Of a DNA stretch of 50,392 nt, positions 1 through 9,373 are shown piece by piece; within the stretch, counting starts at the first letter, position 1, and the number at the start of each line of letters is the position of its first letter. The position numbers and the translations under genes are program-made. Under the pieces are notes generated by a model. That model was not told the DNA's origin. It saw only the letters and a list, made by a program, of their open reading frames with translations, and made no database searches. The stretch comes from Candidatus Cloacimonadota bacterium (GTDB taxonomy: Bacteria; Cloacimonadota; Cloacimonadia; Cloacimonadales; Cloacimonadaceae), in assembly GCA_012839325.1 (NCBI GenBank), contig DUNQ01000134.1, forward strand, positions 1-50,392, in the 5' to 3' direction.

Positions 1-519
1 GCATTGATACATATGGCTGAAGAAGTTGGGATAGAGCCGCTCATCGTTAGGTCTGTCGAAGAGAGAAATGCCAGGCAAAAAAGGGTTCTTTTCGAGAAGA
101 TTGTAAGGCGCTTTGGCGATGACCTAAGCGGCTATACTTTCGCTATTTGGGGGCTGTCTTTCAAGCCTCAAACCGATGATATGAGAGAAGCTCCTTCTAT
201 AGTGATAATCAATGAACTTATCGCTGCCGGGGCTAAGGTCAAGGCTTACGATCCCGTTGCGGCAGATGTTGCGCGGGGGATATTCAAAGGCTTGGACAAT
301 CTTGAGATCATCGACGATCAATATGCGATCTGCGAAGATGCCGATGCCTTGGTTATGATCACTGAATGGCTGCCCTTTAGATCACCAAATTTTGATGAGC
401 TTAAACGACTTTTGAAGCGTCAGATTATCTTCGACGGCAGAAATCAATATGACTATGCCATGATGAAAGAATATGGCTTTGAATATTATGGAATCGGTAG
501 GGGAGATAGTTTAGAGTAA
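1..519 (+). CDS. ugd: UDP-glucose 6-dehydrogenase, C-terminal part (5' end outside window)
   Basis: The reading frame is already open at base 1, so only the last ~172 residues are seen. Enzymes of this family oxidise UDP-glucose to UDP-glucuronate with NAD+ in the cytoplasm, supplying sugar nucleotides for surface polysaccharides. The visible part carries the C-terminal UDP-binding domain: the WGLSFKPQTDDMREAPS stretch matches the family signature (G-x-x-FKP-x-TDD-x-R-x-AP-S), followed by a Rossmann-like segment ending in DALVMITEW and a closing IFDGRN. Another UDP-sugar or UDP-N-acetyl-mannosamine dehydrogenase is possible, since the N-terminal NAD and catalytic-Cys domains are missing. The gene converges on trpS. 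No clear T-tract terminator is visible in the 75 bases between them. Confidence 0.85.
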   Translation, partial: ALIHMAEEVGIEPLIVRSVEERNARQKRVLFEKIVRRFGDDLSGYTFAIWGLSFKPQTDDMREAPSIVIINELIAAGAKVKAYDPVAADVARGIFKGLDNLEIIDDQYAICEDADALVMITEWLPFRSPNFDELKRLLKRQIIFDGRNQYDYAMMKEYGFEYYGIGRGDSLE

Positions 520-594
520 GGCAGGCTGGTGCAGTCGCGGAGCCTATCAGGCATCTTGAAGATGTCGTGCTGCGGTTGAGTTGGTGGTTTTAGT

Positions 595-1587
595 TTAGTC
601 TATGCCGATGATTCTGCGCAGTTCTTTAATCTTCTTCTCCGCGAGGGGAATAGCTTTCTCTGAGCCTTCTCTGAGGATTTGATGGATGTAATCCTGATTT
701 GCCATGAGCTCGTTATAGCGCTCACGAAAAGGAGTTAGAACCTCATCCATGCGCTCAAAGAGTTCCTGTTTGGCGTGTCCCCAGCCCATGCCTCCGGCGA
801 GGTAGCGCACTTTGAGGGCTTCAATCTGTTCCTCGGTGGCAAAGTTTTTATACAGAGCAAAAATATTGCATTCATCCGGGTTCTTAGGCTCTTCAATGCC
901 TTGTGAATTGGTGACTATCTTCATGATGGTTTTGCGCAGCTGTTTGGAGCCAGCAAAGAGCGGGATGACATTGCCATAGCTCTTGCTCATCTTGCGGCCA
1001 TCGAGGCCTACAACGGTCTCTGCGCCTTCATGTGCGAGCGCTTTGGGTAGCTTCAGTCCTTCTGTTTGATAGACATAGTTGAAGCTCTGAGCGATATCCA
1101 CAGCCATCTCTACGTGTTGAAATTGGTCTGAACCCACGGGCACAAGATCGGGATCAAAGAGCAAGATATCTGCCGCCATGAGAATGGGATAGGTGAAGAG
1201 CCCCATGTTCACGCCATCATCCGGATCTCTATTTGCTTCGTGATTGCTTTGCAGCATTGCTTTGTAAGCGTGAGCGCGGTTCATCAGCCCTTTGGGGGTG
1301 AATGCCATGAGAATGGTTGCCAACTCAAAGGTTTGCGGGATGGAGCTTTGACGATAGATCAGCGATTTTTCGGGATCCAGGCCGCAAGCCAGCCATGCGG
1401 CGGCAATTTCCAAGGTCATAGACCTCAGTTCTTCGGCATCTTTACAGGTATTCAGCGCATGATAGTCGGCTATAAAATAGCGCGTTTCACAGCTTTTGCT
1501 GAGTTCTAATGCGGGTTTGATTGCGCCTAAATAGTTGCCGATATGCGGGGTTCCGGTGGGTTTGATTCCCGTGAGGGCTGTCTTCAT
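595..1587 (-). CDS. trpS: Tryptophanyl-tRNA synthetase
   Basis: Class I aminoacyl-tRNA synthetase that charges tRNA-Trp in the cytoplasm. The 330-residue length is normal for bacterial TrpRS. The HIGH-type motif is HIGN at residues 15-18 within TGTPHIGNYLGA, and the second signature KMSKS is at residues 199-203. The internal GSDQFQHVEMAVDIA segment is also typical of the family. It is the last gene of the minus-strand run starting at gcvPA, 20 bases downstream of rimO, and is probably co-transcribed with it. Confidence 0.95.
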   Translation of the reverse strand: MKTALTGIKPTGTPHIGNYLGAIKPALELSKSCETRYFIADYHALNTCKDAEELRSMTLEIAAAWLACGLDPEKSLIYRQSSIPQTFELATILMAFTPKGLMNRAHAYKAMLQSNHEANRDPDDGVNMGLFTYPILMAADILLFDPDLVPVGSDQFQHVEMAVDIAQSFNYVYQTEGLKLPKALAHEGAETVVGLDGRKMSKSYGNVIPLFAGSKQLRKTIMKIVTNSQGIEEPKNPDECNIFALYKNFATEEQIEALKVRYLAGGMGWGHAKQELFERMDEVLTPFRERYNELMANQDYIHQILREGSEKAIPLAEKKIKELRRIIGID

Positions 1588-1607
1588 CTCTCGTCTTTCC
1601 TTTTGGT

Positions 1608-2903
1608 TTATTCATTGTAATGACACCAAAGTTCGTGCGTGATGGCGTCCACCACCTCGACTTCGGCGAGCAGTGCGTCTTCCGGCAGGAATTGAGTATA
1701 GGCAATGCCGTCTATTTCCGGCGCCTGAAACCACAATCTGCCAACGAAAGCGCCCATCGTGGGCACATAGCCATCCACGAGGAAAGCATGATTTGTGCCG
1801 ACGAACTTCTGCATCTTTTCTTCTTTAATCTCGGCGAATTCCATAGCCCAAGCGACCATGAGATTCTCGCCTTTTTGCCAGTTAAACTGATAGTTTGGAG
1901 CGTTATAGCCCTTGCAATCTTTCTCCGGCGAATAGCTGAAGATTCCTACGTGCAGGATGTCCACTTCTTCGAGGAACTTGCGCAAAGTGTTGCGGTCTTT
2001 CTCGCTCTCGCCGGGATAATTCAGCATGATGGTTGTTCTGAATATTGCCTGCGGAATCTCTGACTTGATGTGATCAAAGAGCTCTTTAAGCTGGTGATAT
2101 CCCTTCTTACGGTTCATGAGTTTGATGATGCGATCCGAGGCATGCTGTATAGGTATCTCGAAATATGGCAAGAGTTTAGGGAAGTGTTTCCAGAGCTCTG
2201 TCCACTCAAATTCAAAGTGATCGGGATGCATATACATGATGCGAATCCAGTGGAAGCCTTCGATCTCGTGCAGTGCTTCGATGAGGCGCGGCAAGGCTTT
2301 TTCGCCATAGATATCAACGCCATAGAGGCAGGAATCTTGTGCGATGAGAACGAGTTCCGTGGCGCCGCTTTCTGCCAAGGCTTTTGCTTCGGAGACGAGA
2401 TCTTCTATGCTCTCGCTCTTCATCTCGCCACGGATGGAGGGGATCATGCAATAGCTGCAATGATTATCACAGCCGTCGGAGATGCGCAAATAGACATAGT
2501 TTTCGGTGTCTAATTGCACTCTTCTACCAGTGTACTTTTTGGTTTCGGGAGGCTTTTTGACGAAGCCGGCGAGGTAGGCTTCAAAGGCAGCAAAGTCTTT
2601 GAGACCTATCCAGGCATCGATCTCGGGGAAGAGTTCCTGGAAGTCGTCTAAAGCGCGGTTCATCACGCAGCCTGTGACCACTACCTTGGTCTTCCTTTCA
2701 TCTATGGTGTCGATGATTTCATCTAAAACGTCGTCGAGCTCTCCCAGTGCCTTTTGCAGGAAGGCGCAGGTGTTCACGAGAACGAGGTCTGCACCTTCCG
2801 GCTCAAGACTTTCTTGAAAGCCGTAGTCCATCAAGAGCGCAACAAATCGCTCGCTATCAACGAGGTTTTTGGCGCAGCCTAAGCTTTCAATGAAATATTT
2901 CAT
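1608..2903 (-). CDS. rimO: Ribosomal protein S12 methylthiotransferase RimO
   Basis: Radical-SAM enzyme of the methylthiotransferase family that adds a methylthio group to the conserved aspartate of ribosomal protein S12. Length is 431 residues. The N-terminal MTTase domain has three cluster cysteines (C10 in ESLGCAKNLVDSE, C46, C79). The radical-SAM CxxxCxxC motif is C145, C149, C152 (GCDNHCSYC). The C-terminus is a TRAM domain with the GRLWFQAPEIDG pattern that favours RimO over MiaB. The start codon lies directly after the stop of the DUF1015 gene, which implies translational coupling. Confidence 0.93.
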   Translation of the reverse strand: MKYFIESLGCAKNLVDSERFVALLMDYGFQESLEPEGADLVLVNTCAFLQKALGELDDVLDEIIDTIDERKTKVVVTGCVMNRALDDFQELFPEIDAWIGLKDFAAFEAYLAGFVKKPPETKKYTGRRVQLDTENYVYLRISDGCDNHCSYCMIPSIRGEMKSESIEDLVSEAKALAESGATELVLIAQDSCLYGVDIYGEKALPRLIEALHEIEGFHWIRIMYMHPDHFEFEWTELWKHFPKLLPYFEIPIQHASDRIIKLMNRKKGYHQLKELFDHIKSEIPQAIFRTTIMLNYPGESEKDRNTLRKFLEEVDILHVGIFSYSPEKDCKGYNAPNYQFNWQKGENLMVAWAMEFAEIKEEKMQKFVGTNHAFLVDGYVPTMGAFVGRLWFQAPEIDGIAYTQFLPEDALLAEVEVVDAITHELWCHYNE

Positions 2904-4157
2904 TTAGTCGTCCAATAGATGGATGAAGAGTCCGCTACGAAGTTTGGGCTCAAACCATGTGGACTTAGGGGGCATGATGCGTCCTGCATCTGCAACGCCG
3001 AGGAGTTGATCCATCGAGGTTGCATACATGGCGAAGGCGACCTTTTCTCTGCCGCTATCTACGCGGTTGACGAGCTCGCCGAGTCCACGGATTCCGCCAA
3101 CGAAGTCGATGCGGTTGCAAGTGCGCGGATCATCGATTCCCAAGATGGGCTGGAGCAGGTTGTTCTGCAGGATGGCGACGTCGAGATTATCGACAACGTC
3201 ATCTTCGTTCCAGGTTCCCTTTTTGGGGCTGATGAAGTACCATTTGCCTTCGATATACATGCTTACTTGGTGCATGCGTGAAGGGGCAAAGTCTTGACCT
3301 GCAGGCACTTCTGCTATGTCCCACTTTTCGCCGACTTTCTGGAAGAACTCTTCCGTGGTATTGCCGTTGAGGTCGATGACCACGCGGTTATAGTCGAATA
3401 TCTTAAGCTGGTTATCGGGGAAGATCACAGCCATGGTATAGTTGAATTCTTCATCACCTTTATAATCCGGGAACTGCTCTCTGCGCATCATTCCTACTCT
3501 TGCGCCGCTTGCTGTGCGATGGTGTCCATCTGCAACATAGAGATTGGTGAGCTTGGCAAATGCGCCTTCTATGGTTGCGATATCATTTTCATCGTCCATG
3601 AGCCAGAGTGTGTGTCCGATGCCGTCGTCTGCTACGAAATCATAGACAGGCTTGGTGTTCTTGACCACTTTCTCCACGGTTTCGTCTATCACTTCTTGAT
3701 GACGATAGGTAAAGAAGACGGGTGAGGGGTGCGCATTACAGGTGTCAACGTGGCGGATGCGATCTGCTTCCTTGTCGGCACGAGTATATTCATGCTTGAG
3801 GATGGTTCCATCATAGTATTCATCGATGGAACTGAGTCCCACGAGTCCATACTGTCCACGACCGTCCATGGTTTGTCTATAGATATAGAACATTCGTTTA
3901 TCGTCTTGGAACATGTGTCCGTCTGTGATGTATTTATACAGGTTTTCTTTTGCTTTTGCATAAACTGCAGGATCGTAGAGATCGGTTCCTTCGGGAAGAT
4001 CAACCTCAGGTTTTTCGACGTGCAAGAAGCTGAGCGGGTTTTTCTTAACCTCAATAACAGCTTCGTCTGAATCCATCACATCATAGGGATGGGATGCTAT
4101 CGCTTTCGCCTTTTCCGGCAAGGGGCGAACAGCCTTAAATGGTTTTAAAGTTGCCAT
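2904..4157 (-). CDS. DUF1015 family protein
   Basis: A 417-residue cytoplasmic protein of the DUF1015 family, recognised from the N-terminal FKAVRPLPEKAKAIASHPYD segment (family pattern: FKA-RP, then a PYDV-like motif), an internal VADGHHRTASG motif and the overall length. The biochemical role is not established. The HHR motif suggests nucleotide or kinase-like chemistry, but that is inference. It abuts rimO and follows the M18 aminopeptidase gene after 34 bases, so it is probably in the same transcript. No truncation is apparent. Confidence 0.82.
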   Translation of the reverse strand: MATLKPFKAVRPLPEKAKAIASHPYDVMDSDEAVIEVKKNPLSFLHVEKPEVDLPEGTDLYDPAVYAKAKENLYKYITDGHMFQDDKRMFYIYRQTMDGRGQYGLVGLSSIDEYYDGTILKHEYTRADKEADRIRHVDTCNAHPSPVFFTYRHQEVIDETVEKVVKNTKPVYDFVADDGIGHTLWLMDDENDIATIEGAFAKLTNLYVADGHHRTASGARVGMMRREQFPDYKGDEEFNYTMAVIFPDNQLKIFDYNRVVIDLNGNTTEEFFQKVGEKWDIAEVPAGQDFAPSRMHQVSMYIEGKWYFISPKKGTWNEDDVVDNLDVAILQNNLLQPILGIDDPRTCNRIDFVGGIRGLGELVNRVDSGREKVAFAMYATSMDQLLGVADAGRIMPPKSTWFEPKLRSGLFIHLLDD

Positions 4158-4191
4158 TTGTTTACCTCTTTTTTATATTAATATTTTGTAT

Positions 4192-5469
4192 TTATTCGCT
4201 GTAAAAGCTTGATAAAATCTTGATGAGATCTAAGTGATCTTGCACGCCTGTAGTCTCGCGGATGGAGTGCATTGCCCACATGGGATTGCCGATATCCACG
4301 GTGTGAATACCCAGCTGAGAAGCTACTATGGGGCCAACCGTGCTGCCACAAGGCGAATCTGAGCGCACGAGGAACTCCTGATGCGCCGCGCCCACCTTCT
4401 CGCAATGAGAGATGAAACGCTGACTGCTCACGGAGGTGGAGGCATATTTCAGGTTTGTATTACGCTTGATTACCACGCCTTTGTTCATCAGCGGACTATA
4501 ATCCGGTTCATATTTCTCAGGATATGCAGGATGCAGAGCGTGTGCCATATCCGCTGAGATCATGAAAGAATGACGCAAGGCACGTAAGAAGTCTTCACGC
4601 TTTGTGCTCTCTGCAAGGTTGATACGCTCAAGGATCTCGCCCAAGAAGGAGGAAGCTGCTCCCTGCGGACTTCTGCTGCCTATCTCTTCATGATCGAAGA
4701 ATGCAGCGAGTGCAGTGCTATCCGGCTTCTGTGTCTCCAAGATCGCTGCCAGGATGGCGTGCGTCATGGCAAGATTATCCAATCTACCACTGGTGAGCAT
4801 GCTTTGGTCATCACCCACGAGAGTCGCTCCCGCGAGATCATAGAGATAGAGATCCATCTCCAGGACGTCCTCTTCTTTGATACCCAGCTCCTTTGCCACC
4901 ATCGCTTTAAGCGGATCTTTGCTATCCTGCGGAACCGCGCTCAAGATGGCTTGCAGATGTGTCTGCGGATTATATTGAAAGCCTTTATTTATCTCACGAT
5001 TCACGTGTATCGCGGCATTAGGTATGATCGCCACAGGGCGTCCAAAATCCAAGAGACTCGCCTTAGTGCCGCCATCAGCTCTATACAAAACTTGTCCGCT
5101 GATGCCCAGCTCTCTATCCAACCATGTATGAATGATGGGACCGCCATAGACTTCTACTCCGATGCGGGTGATGCCTCTATCGGTCTTAATACTCTGAGTC
5201 TTGAGCTTTAACGCAGGGCTATCGATATGACTGGACGCCATGAGAAAGCCGCTTTCTGCGAGTGGCTTTTGCCCTTTAATGAAGGCGATCACAGCGGTAT
5301 CATGCCTGTGTATATAATACTTTCCGCCCGCCTCAAGAGAGAATGTATCAGTCTCCTCCAGGCGAGAGAATCCCGCTTCTTCCAGCTTGCGAATCACTTC
5401 TGCACCGGCTTGGAAGCGCGAGTTTGACGCATCCAAAAAGCCGATAAAATCTTTAATCTGTATATTCAT
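4192..5469 (-). CDS. M18-family aspartyl aminopeptidase
   Basis: Cytoplasmic dinuclear-zinc aminopeptidase of family M18, which releases N-terminal, often acidic, residues from peptides. Metal-site motifs are visible along the chain: SSHIDSPALKLK (first His/Asp), DHEEIGS (catalytic Glu pair), SADMAHALHP, and the C-terminal HTVDIGNPMWAMHSIRE. The protein is 425 residues, normal for M18. I chose the ATG at 5469 because GGAG lies 11 bases upstream of it; the in-frame ATG at 5499 has no ribosome-binding site. It is separated from lpxA by 51 bases and from DUF1015 by 34. Confidence 0.9.
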   Translation of the reverse strand: MNIQIKDFIGFLDASNSRFQAGAEVIRKLEEAGFSRLEETDTFSLEAGGKYYIHRHDTAVIAFIKGQKPLAESGFLMASSHIDSPALKLKTQSIKTDRGITRIGVEVYGGPIIHTWLDRELGISGQVLYRADGGTKASLLDFGRPVAIIPNAAIHVNREINKGFQYNPQTHLQAILSAVPQDSKDPLKAMVAKELGIKEEDVLEMDLYLYDLAGATLVGDDQSMLTSGRLDNLAMTHAILAAILETQKPDSTALAAFFDHEEIGSRSPQGAASSFLGEILERINLAESTKREDFLRALRHSFMISADMAHALHPAYPEKYEPDYSPLMNKGVVIKRNTNLKYASTSVSSQRFISHCEKVGAAHQEFLVRSDSPCGSTVGPIVASQLGIHTVDIGNPMWAMHSIRETTGVQDHLDLIKILSSFYSE

Positions 5470-5520
5470 TATAATATTTACTCCATTATCTGTGAGCATA
5501 AGACAATCACTGTCATGCTC

Positions 5521-6291
5521 TTATCTCGAGATTCCTCTATCCGAATCCTTTACAAAATCCACGAACACTCTCTGCAGTTCAGTGAGCTCCATCTTTTCGG
5601 CTGCGTCAAGGGCTTGTGTCACATTGAGTTTACCGCGATAAAAGAGGTTATATATCTCCTTGATGGCGGCAATCTCTTCCTTGGCAAAGCCTTTCCGCAT
5701 GAGTCCAACGCTATTTAAGCCAACGGTTTGGTAAGGGTTGCCCTGCCCGCGTGAGAAAGGAACGATGTCCTTTTTGACGGCAGATGCACCGCCCACGAAT
5801 GCTTGAGTTCCAATCTTCACAAACTGATGAACAGCCGTCACTCCGCCGATGGACACATAGTCGTGAACGTGCACGTGCCCCGCGAGTTGCACCACATTTG
5901 CCAAGATGCAATACGAGCCGATCTGACAGTTATGCGCGATATGAACATACTCCATGATGAGGTTATTATTACCCACCACGGTATCTTCATCCATGCCGTT
6001 GCTCCGGTTAATGGTAGCAAATTCCCGGATGGTATTGTTGTTGCCAATAAGCAGTCGCGTTGGTTCACCGTTATACTTGAGATCTTGCGGATCTGTTCCC
6101 ACCACGGCATAGGGAAAGATCTTATTCCCATCGCCCAGCGTGGTATAGCCATCCACGATAGCACCGCTATACATGATGTTATTTGCGCCCATGACCACAT
6201 TTTCGCCAACGTAGCAATTTGCGCCTATCTCACAGTTTTTACCGATGATAGCCCCTTCTTTGATGATTGCATTTGGGTGGATTTTATTCAT
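5521..6291 (-). CDS. lpxA: UDP-N-acetylglucosamine O-acyltransferase LpxA
   Basis: First enzyme of lipid A synthesis: transfers an R-3-hydroxyacyl chain from ACP to O3 of UDP-GlcNAc. The 256-residue length is typical. The N-terminal two thirds is a hexapeptide-repeat left-handed beta helix (IHPNAIIKEGAIIGKNCEIG and following turns), with the catalytic His region in MEYVHIAHNCQIG. The C-terminal helical domain includes GLNSVGLMRKG, a marker of LpxA. The start overlaps the end of lpxC-fabZ by four bases (ATGA), so the three lpx genes form one coupled unit. Confidence 0.95.
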   Translation of the reverse strand: MNKIHPNAIIKEGAIIGKNCEIGANCYVGENVVMGANNIMYSGAIVDGYTTLGDGNKIFPYAVVGTDPQDLKYNGEPTRLLIGNNNTIREFATINRSNGMDEDTVVGNNNLIMEYVHIAHNCQIGSYCILANVVQLAGHVHVHDYVSIGGVTAVHQFVKIGTQAFVGGASAVKKDIVPFSRGQGNPYQTVGLNSVGLMRKGFAKEEIAAIKEIYNLFYRGKLNVTQALDAAEKMELTELQRVFVDFVKDSDRGISR

Positions 6292-7685
6292 AGATTCCTC
6301 TCGTTGATCATTGCCAGAAAATCCCCTTCGGCGACGAGCTCGCCATTCACAAAGGCCTCCCCGTGCATCTTTGCCAGAGAGCGCTTGAGCGAGATCACTG
6401 TCAGCTCATAACGCAGAGTATCTCCGGGCATCACGGGCTTGCGGAACTTCACATTATCAATAGATGCGAAGTAAGCCACATAGTCCTCGGGATTTTCCAG
6501 CTGGTTAAGCAACATGATGCCGCCGGCTTGCGCCATTCCTTCTATGATGAGCACGCCCGGCATGATGGGATGCCCGGGGAAGTGCCCTTGGAAAAATTGT
6601 TCATTTATGGTAACGTTTTTCATGCCCACGATCTTATCGCCGGGGACAAATTCTAATATCTTATCCACGAGCAGGAAAGGATAGCGATGGGGCATTATTC
6701 TCATGATGGCATGAATATCGAAGACCACATCTTTTCTTCTGCTTCTTTGATAGATCATCTGCAGCTCTTGCTTCTTGCGCATCTGACGCAGCTTTTTCAC
6801 GAGCTCCACATTGGTCTTGTGCCCGCTACGCGCCGCGAGGATATGCCCTTTGATAGGCATGCCCAAAAGCGCGATATCTCCCAAGAGATCACACACTTTA
6901 TGGCGCACAAACTCGTTGTAATAGCGCAGAGGATGGCTGTTCAAGATGCCTTCGCTTGAGACCGTCACTTCCTTGTGATAGCCAAATACATCCTGCAGAT
7001 GCTTGAGCTCCTCTTCGCTGATGCCCGGCTCGGCGATCACCAGTGCATTTTCCAGTGAGCCGCCTTTGATGAGCCCCATCTCTTTAAGCTTGAGTATCTC
7101 ATTGATAAAGCAGAACGTTCGCGCTCCGGCAAATTCCTTTTCATACACATCCAGATTAGGGAACCAAGTATATTGCGTGCCCAGATAAGGATGCTTATAA
7201 TCTATCATGAAAGTGATCTTGAGCTCATTTGAAGGCACGATCACGATATCCACGTTATCTTCCGGCGCCGAAAAGCTGATGGGATCTTCAATCTCAAAAT
7301 AGATGCGTTCGCTATCCTGCGGAACCTTTCCCGCTTGCTTAAGCAGATTGAAGAACACCAAGGGAGAGCCATCTGCAACGGGCGCTTCGGGTCCATCGAT
7401 CTCAATTCTGATGTTATCGATATTATGCCCTTTGATGGCAGAGAGAACGTGCTCTATCGTGCCAACCGTTGCGCCGCCCAAGCCAATGGTAGTCCCGCGC
7501 GAGATATCCACGACATGGTCGATATCCGCAGGGATTTCAGGACGGCTGGGCAGATCAACCCTGATGAAGACAATGCCTTCTTCGGGACCTGCCGGCTTGA
7601 AGCGTATGGTAGATATCTCACCGCTGTGCAAGCCTATACCGGTATAGGAAATATCAGAGCCTATAGTATTTTTATATTCAGTCAT
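6288..7685 (-). CDS. lpxC/fabZ: LpxC-FabZ fusion: UDP-3-O-acyl-GlcNAc deacetylase / 3-hydroxyacyl-ACP dehydratase
   Basis: A 465-residue bifunctional protein. Residues 1 to about 305 are LpxC, the zinc deacetylase that commits the cell to lipid A: H79 (GTIEHVLSA), H262 and D266 ([10 protein letters not shown]) are the zinc ligands and H289 the candidate catalytic His. Residues from about 320 onward are FabZ, a hot-dog-fold dehydratase of fatty acid elongation, with [11 protein letters not shown], catalytic H368 in [13 protein letters not shown] and E382 (IEGMAQ). The fusion is known from Bacteroidota and relatives and supports an FCB-group host. It joins two enzymes that compete for, or use, the same 3-hydroxyacyl-ACP pool. 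It overlaps lpxD by eight bases and lpxA by four. Confidence 0.95.
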   Translation of the reverse strand: MTEYKNTIGSDISYTGIGLHSGEISTIRFKPAGPEEGIVFIRVDLPSRPEIPADIDHVVDISRGTTIGLGGATVGTIEHVLSAIKGHNIDNIRIEIDGPEAPVADGSPLVFFNLLKQAGKVPQDSERIYFEIEDPISFSAPEDNVDIVIVPSNELKITFMIDYKHPYLGTQYTWFPNLDVYEKEFAGARTFCFINEILKLKEMGLIKGGSLENALVIAEPGISEEELKHLQDVFGYHKEVTVSSEGILNSHPLRYYNEFVRHKVCDLLGDIALLGMPIKGHILAARSGHKTNVELVKKLRQMRKKQELQMIYQRSRRKDVVFDIHAIMRIMPHRYPFLLVDKILEFVPGDKIVGMKNVTINEQFFQGHFPGHPIMPGVLIIEGMAQAGGIMLLNQLENPEDYVAYFASIDNVKFRKPVMPGDTLRYELTVISLKRSLAKMHGEAFVNGELVAEGDFLAMINERNL

Positions 7686-8718
7686 CTTTCTTCTCTTTCA
7701 ATTCTTTGCGATATGCTTTCAACATCTCCGGCAGATACTTTTGAGCCACTGCAATGCGCTTGCCCAGATTAGCATTCATCGCGGGCGTGCCGAAATAGCG
7801 CGCACCCTCAGGAACGCTGGAAGCAAGTCCGCTTTGCGCACCCACCATAGCTTTTGAGCCGATGGTGATATGCCCCGCAGCGCCCACTTGCCCCGCCAGA
7901 TACACATAATCTCCCACGATGGTACTGCCGGCAAGCCCCACCTGCGCACAGATGATGCTATGCTTGCCAATGGTGCAATTATGTCCGATCTGCACGAGAT
8001 TATCGATCTTTGTGCCTTCACCAACCACCGTAGAGCCCAGCGTAGCACGATCTATACAGCTATTTGCGCCGATCTCCACATTATCGTGGATAATTACATT
8101 GCCAACCTGCGGAATCTTTTGCTGAATCTCTTCTATGAGCAGGAAGCCGAAGCCATCCGCACCCAGCACCACCCCGCTATGAAAGATGCAATTTGCTCCC
8201 ACCTGAGTGTTTTCATAGAGCCTTACATTATCATAGAGCAACGTATTTTTCCCGATCACACAATCTTTATCTATCGTACAGCCGATGCCGATCTTCACGC
8301 CTTTTGCTATCTTCACCTTTGCGCCGATCACGCTGTATGCCCCGATGGACACATCTTCCGCGATCTCCGCGCTTTCAGCCACGATGGCGGTAGGATGAAC
8401 AAATGCCACGCCTTCGCCCGCATCCTGCTTTTGCCAATATGCGATGATCATCATCAGGCTGAGATATGGCTTTTCGCTGATTAGGAGGCTGCGCTTCGGG
8501 AAATTATTCACAAACTCCGGCTTGGTAATAATCAGCCCGGCAGGGGATTTGGCAGCACTTTCTATGAACTTATCCTGTTCGCAAAAGATGATAGACTCAT
8601 CATTTGCCTCATGGATCTCACAGACATTCGAGAGCTTTAGCTCTTTCTTGCCTTGCCACTTCCCGCCGCCGATTGCCGCGATCATTTCTGTTGAAAGTTT
8701 CGTTTCAAATCTCTTCAT
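7678..8718 (-). CDS. lpxD: UDP-3-O-acylglucosamine N-acyltransferase LpxD
   Basis: Third step of lipid A synthesis: N-acylates UDP-3-O-acyl-glucosamine using 3-hydroxyacyl-ACP. The 346-residue protein has an N-terminal uridine-binding domain (to about residue 100, ending near [16 protein letters not shown]) and then a long hexapeptide-repeat beta helix with GADGFGFLL and the catalytic-His segment [17 protein letters not shown], both characteristic of LpxD. The C-terminal helix is short and charged. Two bases separate it from the upstream skp-like gene, the usual lpxD neighbour in Gram-negative bacteria. Confidence 0.95.
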   Translation of the reverse strand: MKRFETKLSTEMIAAIGGGKWQGKKELKLSNVCEIHEANDESIIFCEQDKFIESAAKSPAGLIITKPEFVNNFPKRSLLISEKPYLSLMMIIAYWQKQDAGEGVAFVHPTAIVAESAEIAEDVSIGAYSVIGAKVKIAKGVKIGIGCTIDKDCVIGKNTLLYDNVRLYENTQVGANCIFHSGVVLGADGFGFLLIEEIQQKIPQVGNVIIHDNVEIGANSCIDRATLGSTVVGEGTKIDNLVQIGHNCTIGKHSIICAQVGLAGSTIVGDYVYLAGQVGAAGHITIGSKAMVGAQSGLASSVPEGARYFGTPAMNANLGKRIAVAQKYLPEMLKAYRKELKEKKDD

Positions 8719-8720
8719 GA

Positions 8721-9347
8721 TCAGAACTTCATATCCATATCAGATTTGAAGTCATCCCCGAAAGGATCGCTATCAAAGGGATCTTTACTATCCGGGAATG
8801 AAGGGAAATCATGATCAAAGTCCGTGGGTCTGATCGTATCTTTATTCAGCTCTTGCAAGACCTGTTCTGTGATATCGATAGAGGGCACTGCATACAGCAC
8901 CACACCCATGCTCACATCCAAGATCATGGTATATTTCTCATCTTCGGCGATATCCGTGATGATCTCATGGATTTTCTGCGAGAGCGGATCCACGAGCTCA
9001 CGATAGCGCTGTTCTGCCAGGCCATTATCCCCAAAATACTGTTGAAGGAGGCGTCCGGCCTCTTCTTTTTTGCTTATAATTTGGTCTTGCAGTTCACGCT
9101 TACTATTCTCGCTGAGAGTTAGCTTGCGCACGTCGAAATCACGCTCCATTTGCTGAATCTCGTTATCCAGGGCTTGTATCTGTCCCGTCCATTTTTGCCT
9201 ATCGAGTTGAAAGAGGCGACTGATCTCAGCCATCTCATTACTATCGAAAAGGATTCTATCGGTATTCACATACCCGAGCTTCACATTTTGCGCGATCAGT
9301 CCGCTGAACGCCATTACTATTGCAAGAATTACACATAGTTTTTTCAT
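8721..9347 (-). CDS. OmpH/Skp-family periplasmic chaperone
   Basis: Predicted periplasmic chaperone that holds unfolded outer-membrane proteins. The first ~20 residues form a signal peptide ([20 protein letters not shown]). The mature part starts [17 protein letters not shown], the usual Skp beginning, followed by a long helical, charged segment (about residues 40-105) of the tentacle type and a short beta region ([15 protein letters not shown]). The C-terminus is an unusual Asp/Pro/Phe-rich tail (about 30 residues) not typical of Skp. Start at 9347 is chosen over 9377 because AAGGAGAT lies just before it and it opens the signal peptide. Confidence 0.85.
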   Translation of the reverse strand: MKKLCVILAIVMAFSGLIAQNVKLGYVNTDRILFDSNEMAEISRLFQLDRQKWTGQIQALDNEIQQMERDFDVRKLTLSENSKRELQDQIISKKEEAGRLLQQYFGDNGLAEQRYRELVDPLSQKIHEIITDIAEDEKYTMILDVSMGVVLYAVPSIDITEQVLQELNKDTIRPTDFDHDFPSFPDSKDPFDSDPFGDDFKSDMDMKF

Positions 9348-9373
9348 GATACAATTATCTCCTTGAAGCCGGC

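Noticed and set aside
520-594. Possible tRNA or terminator between ugd and trpS
   Set aside because: The only palindrome (CATCTT-G-AAGATG) has too small a loop and no T-tract; no cloverleaf can be drawn.
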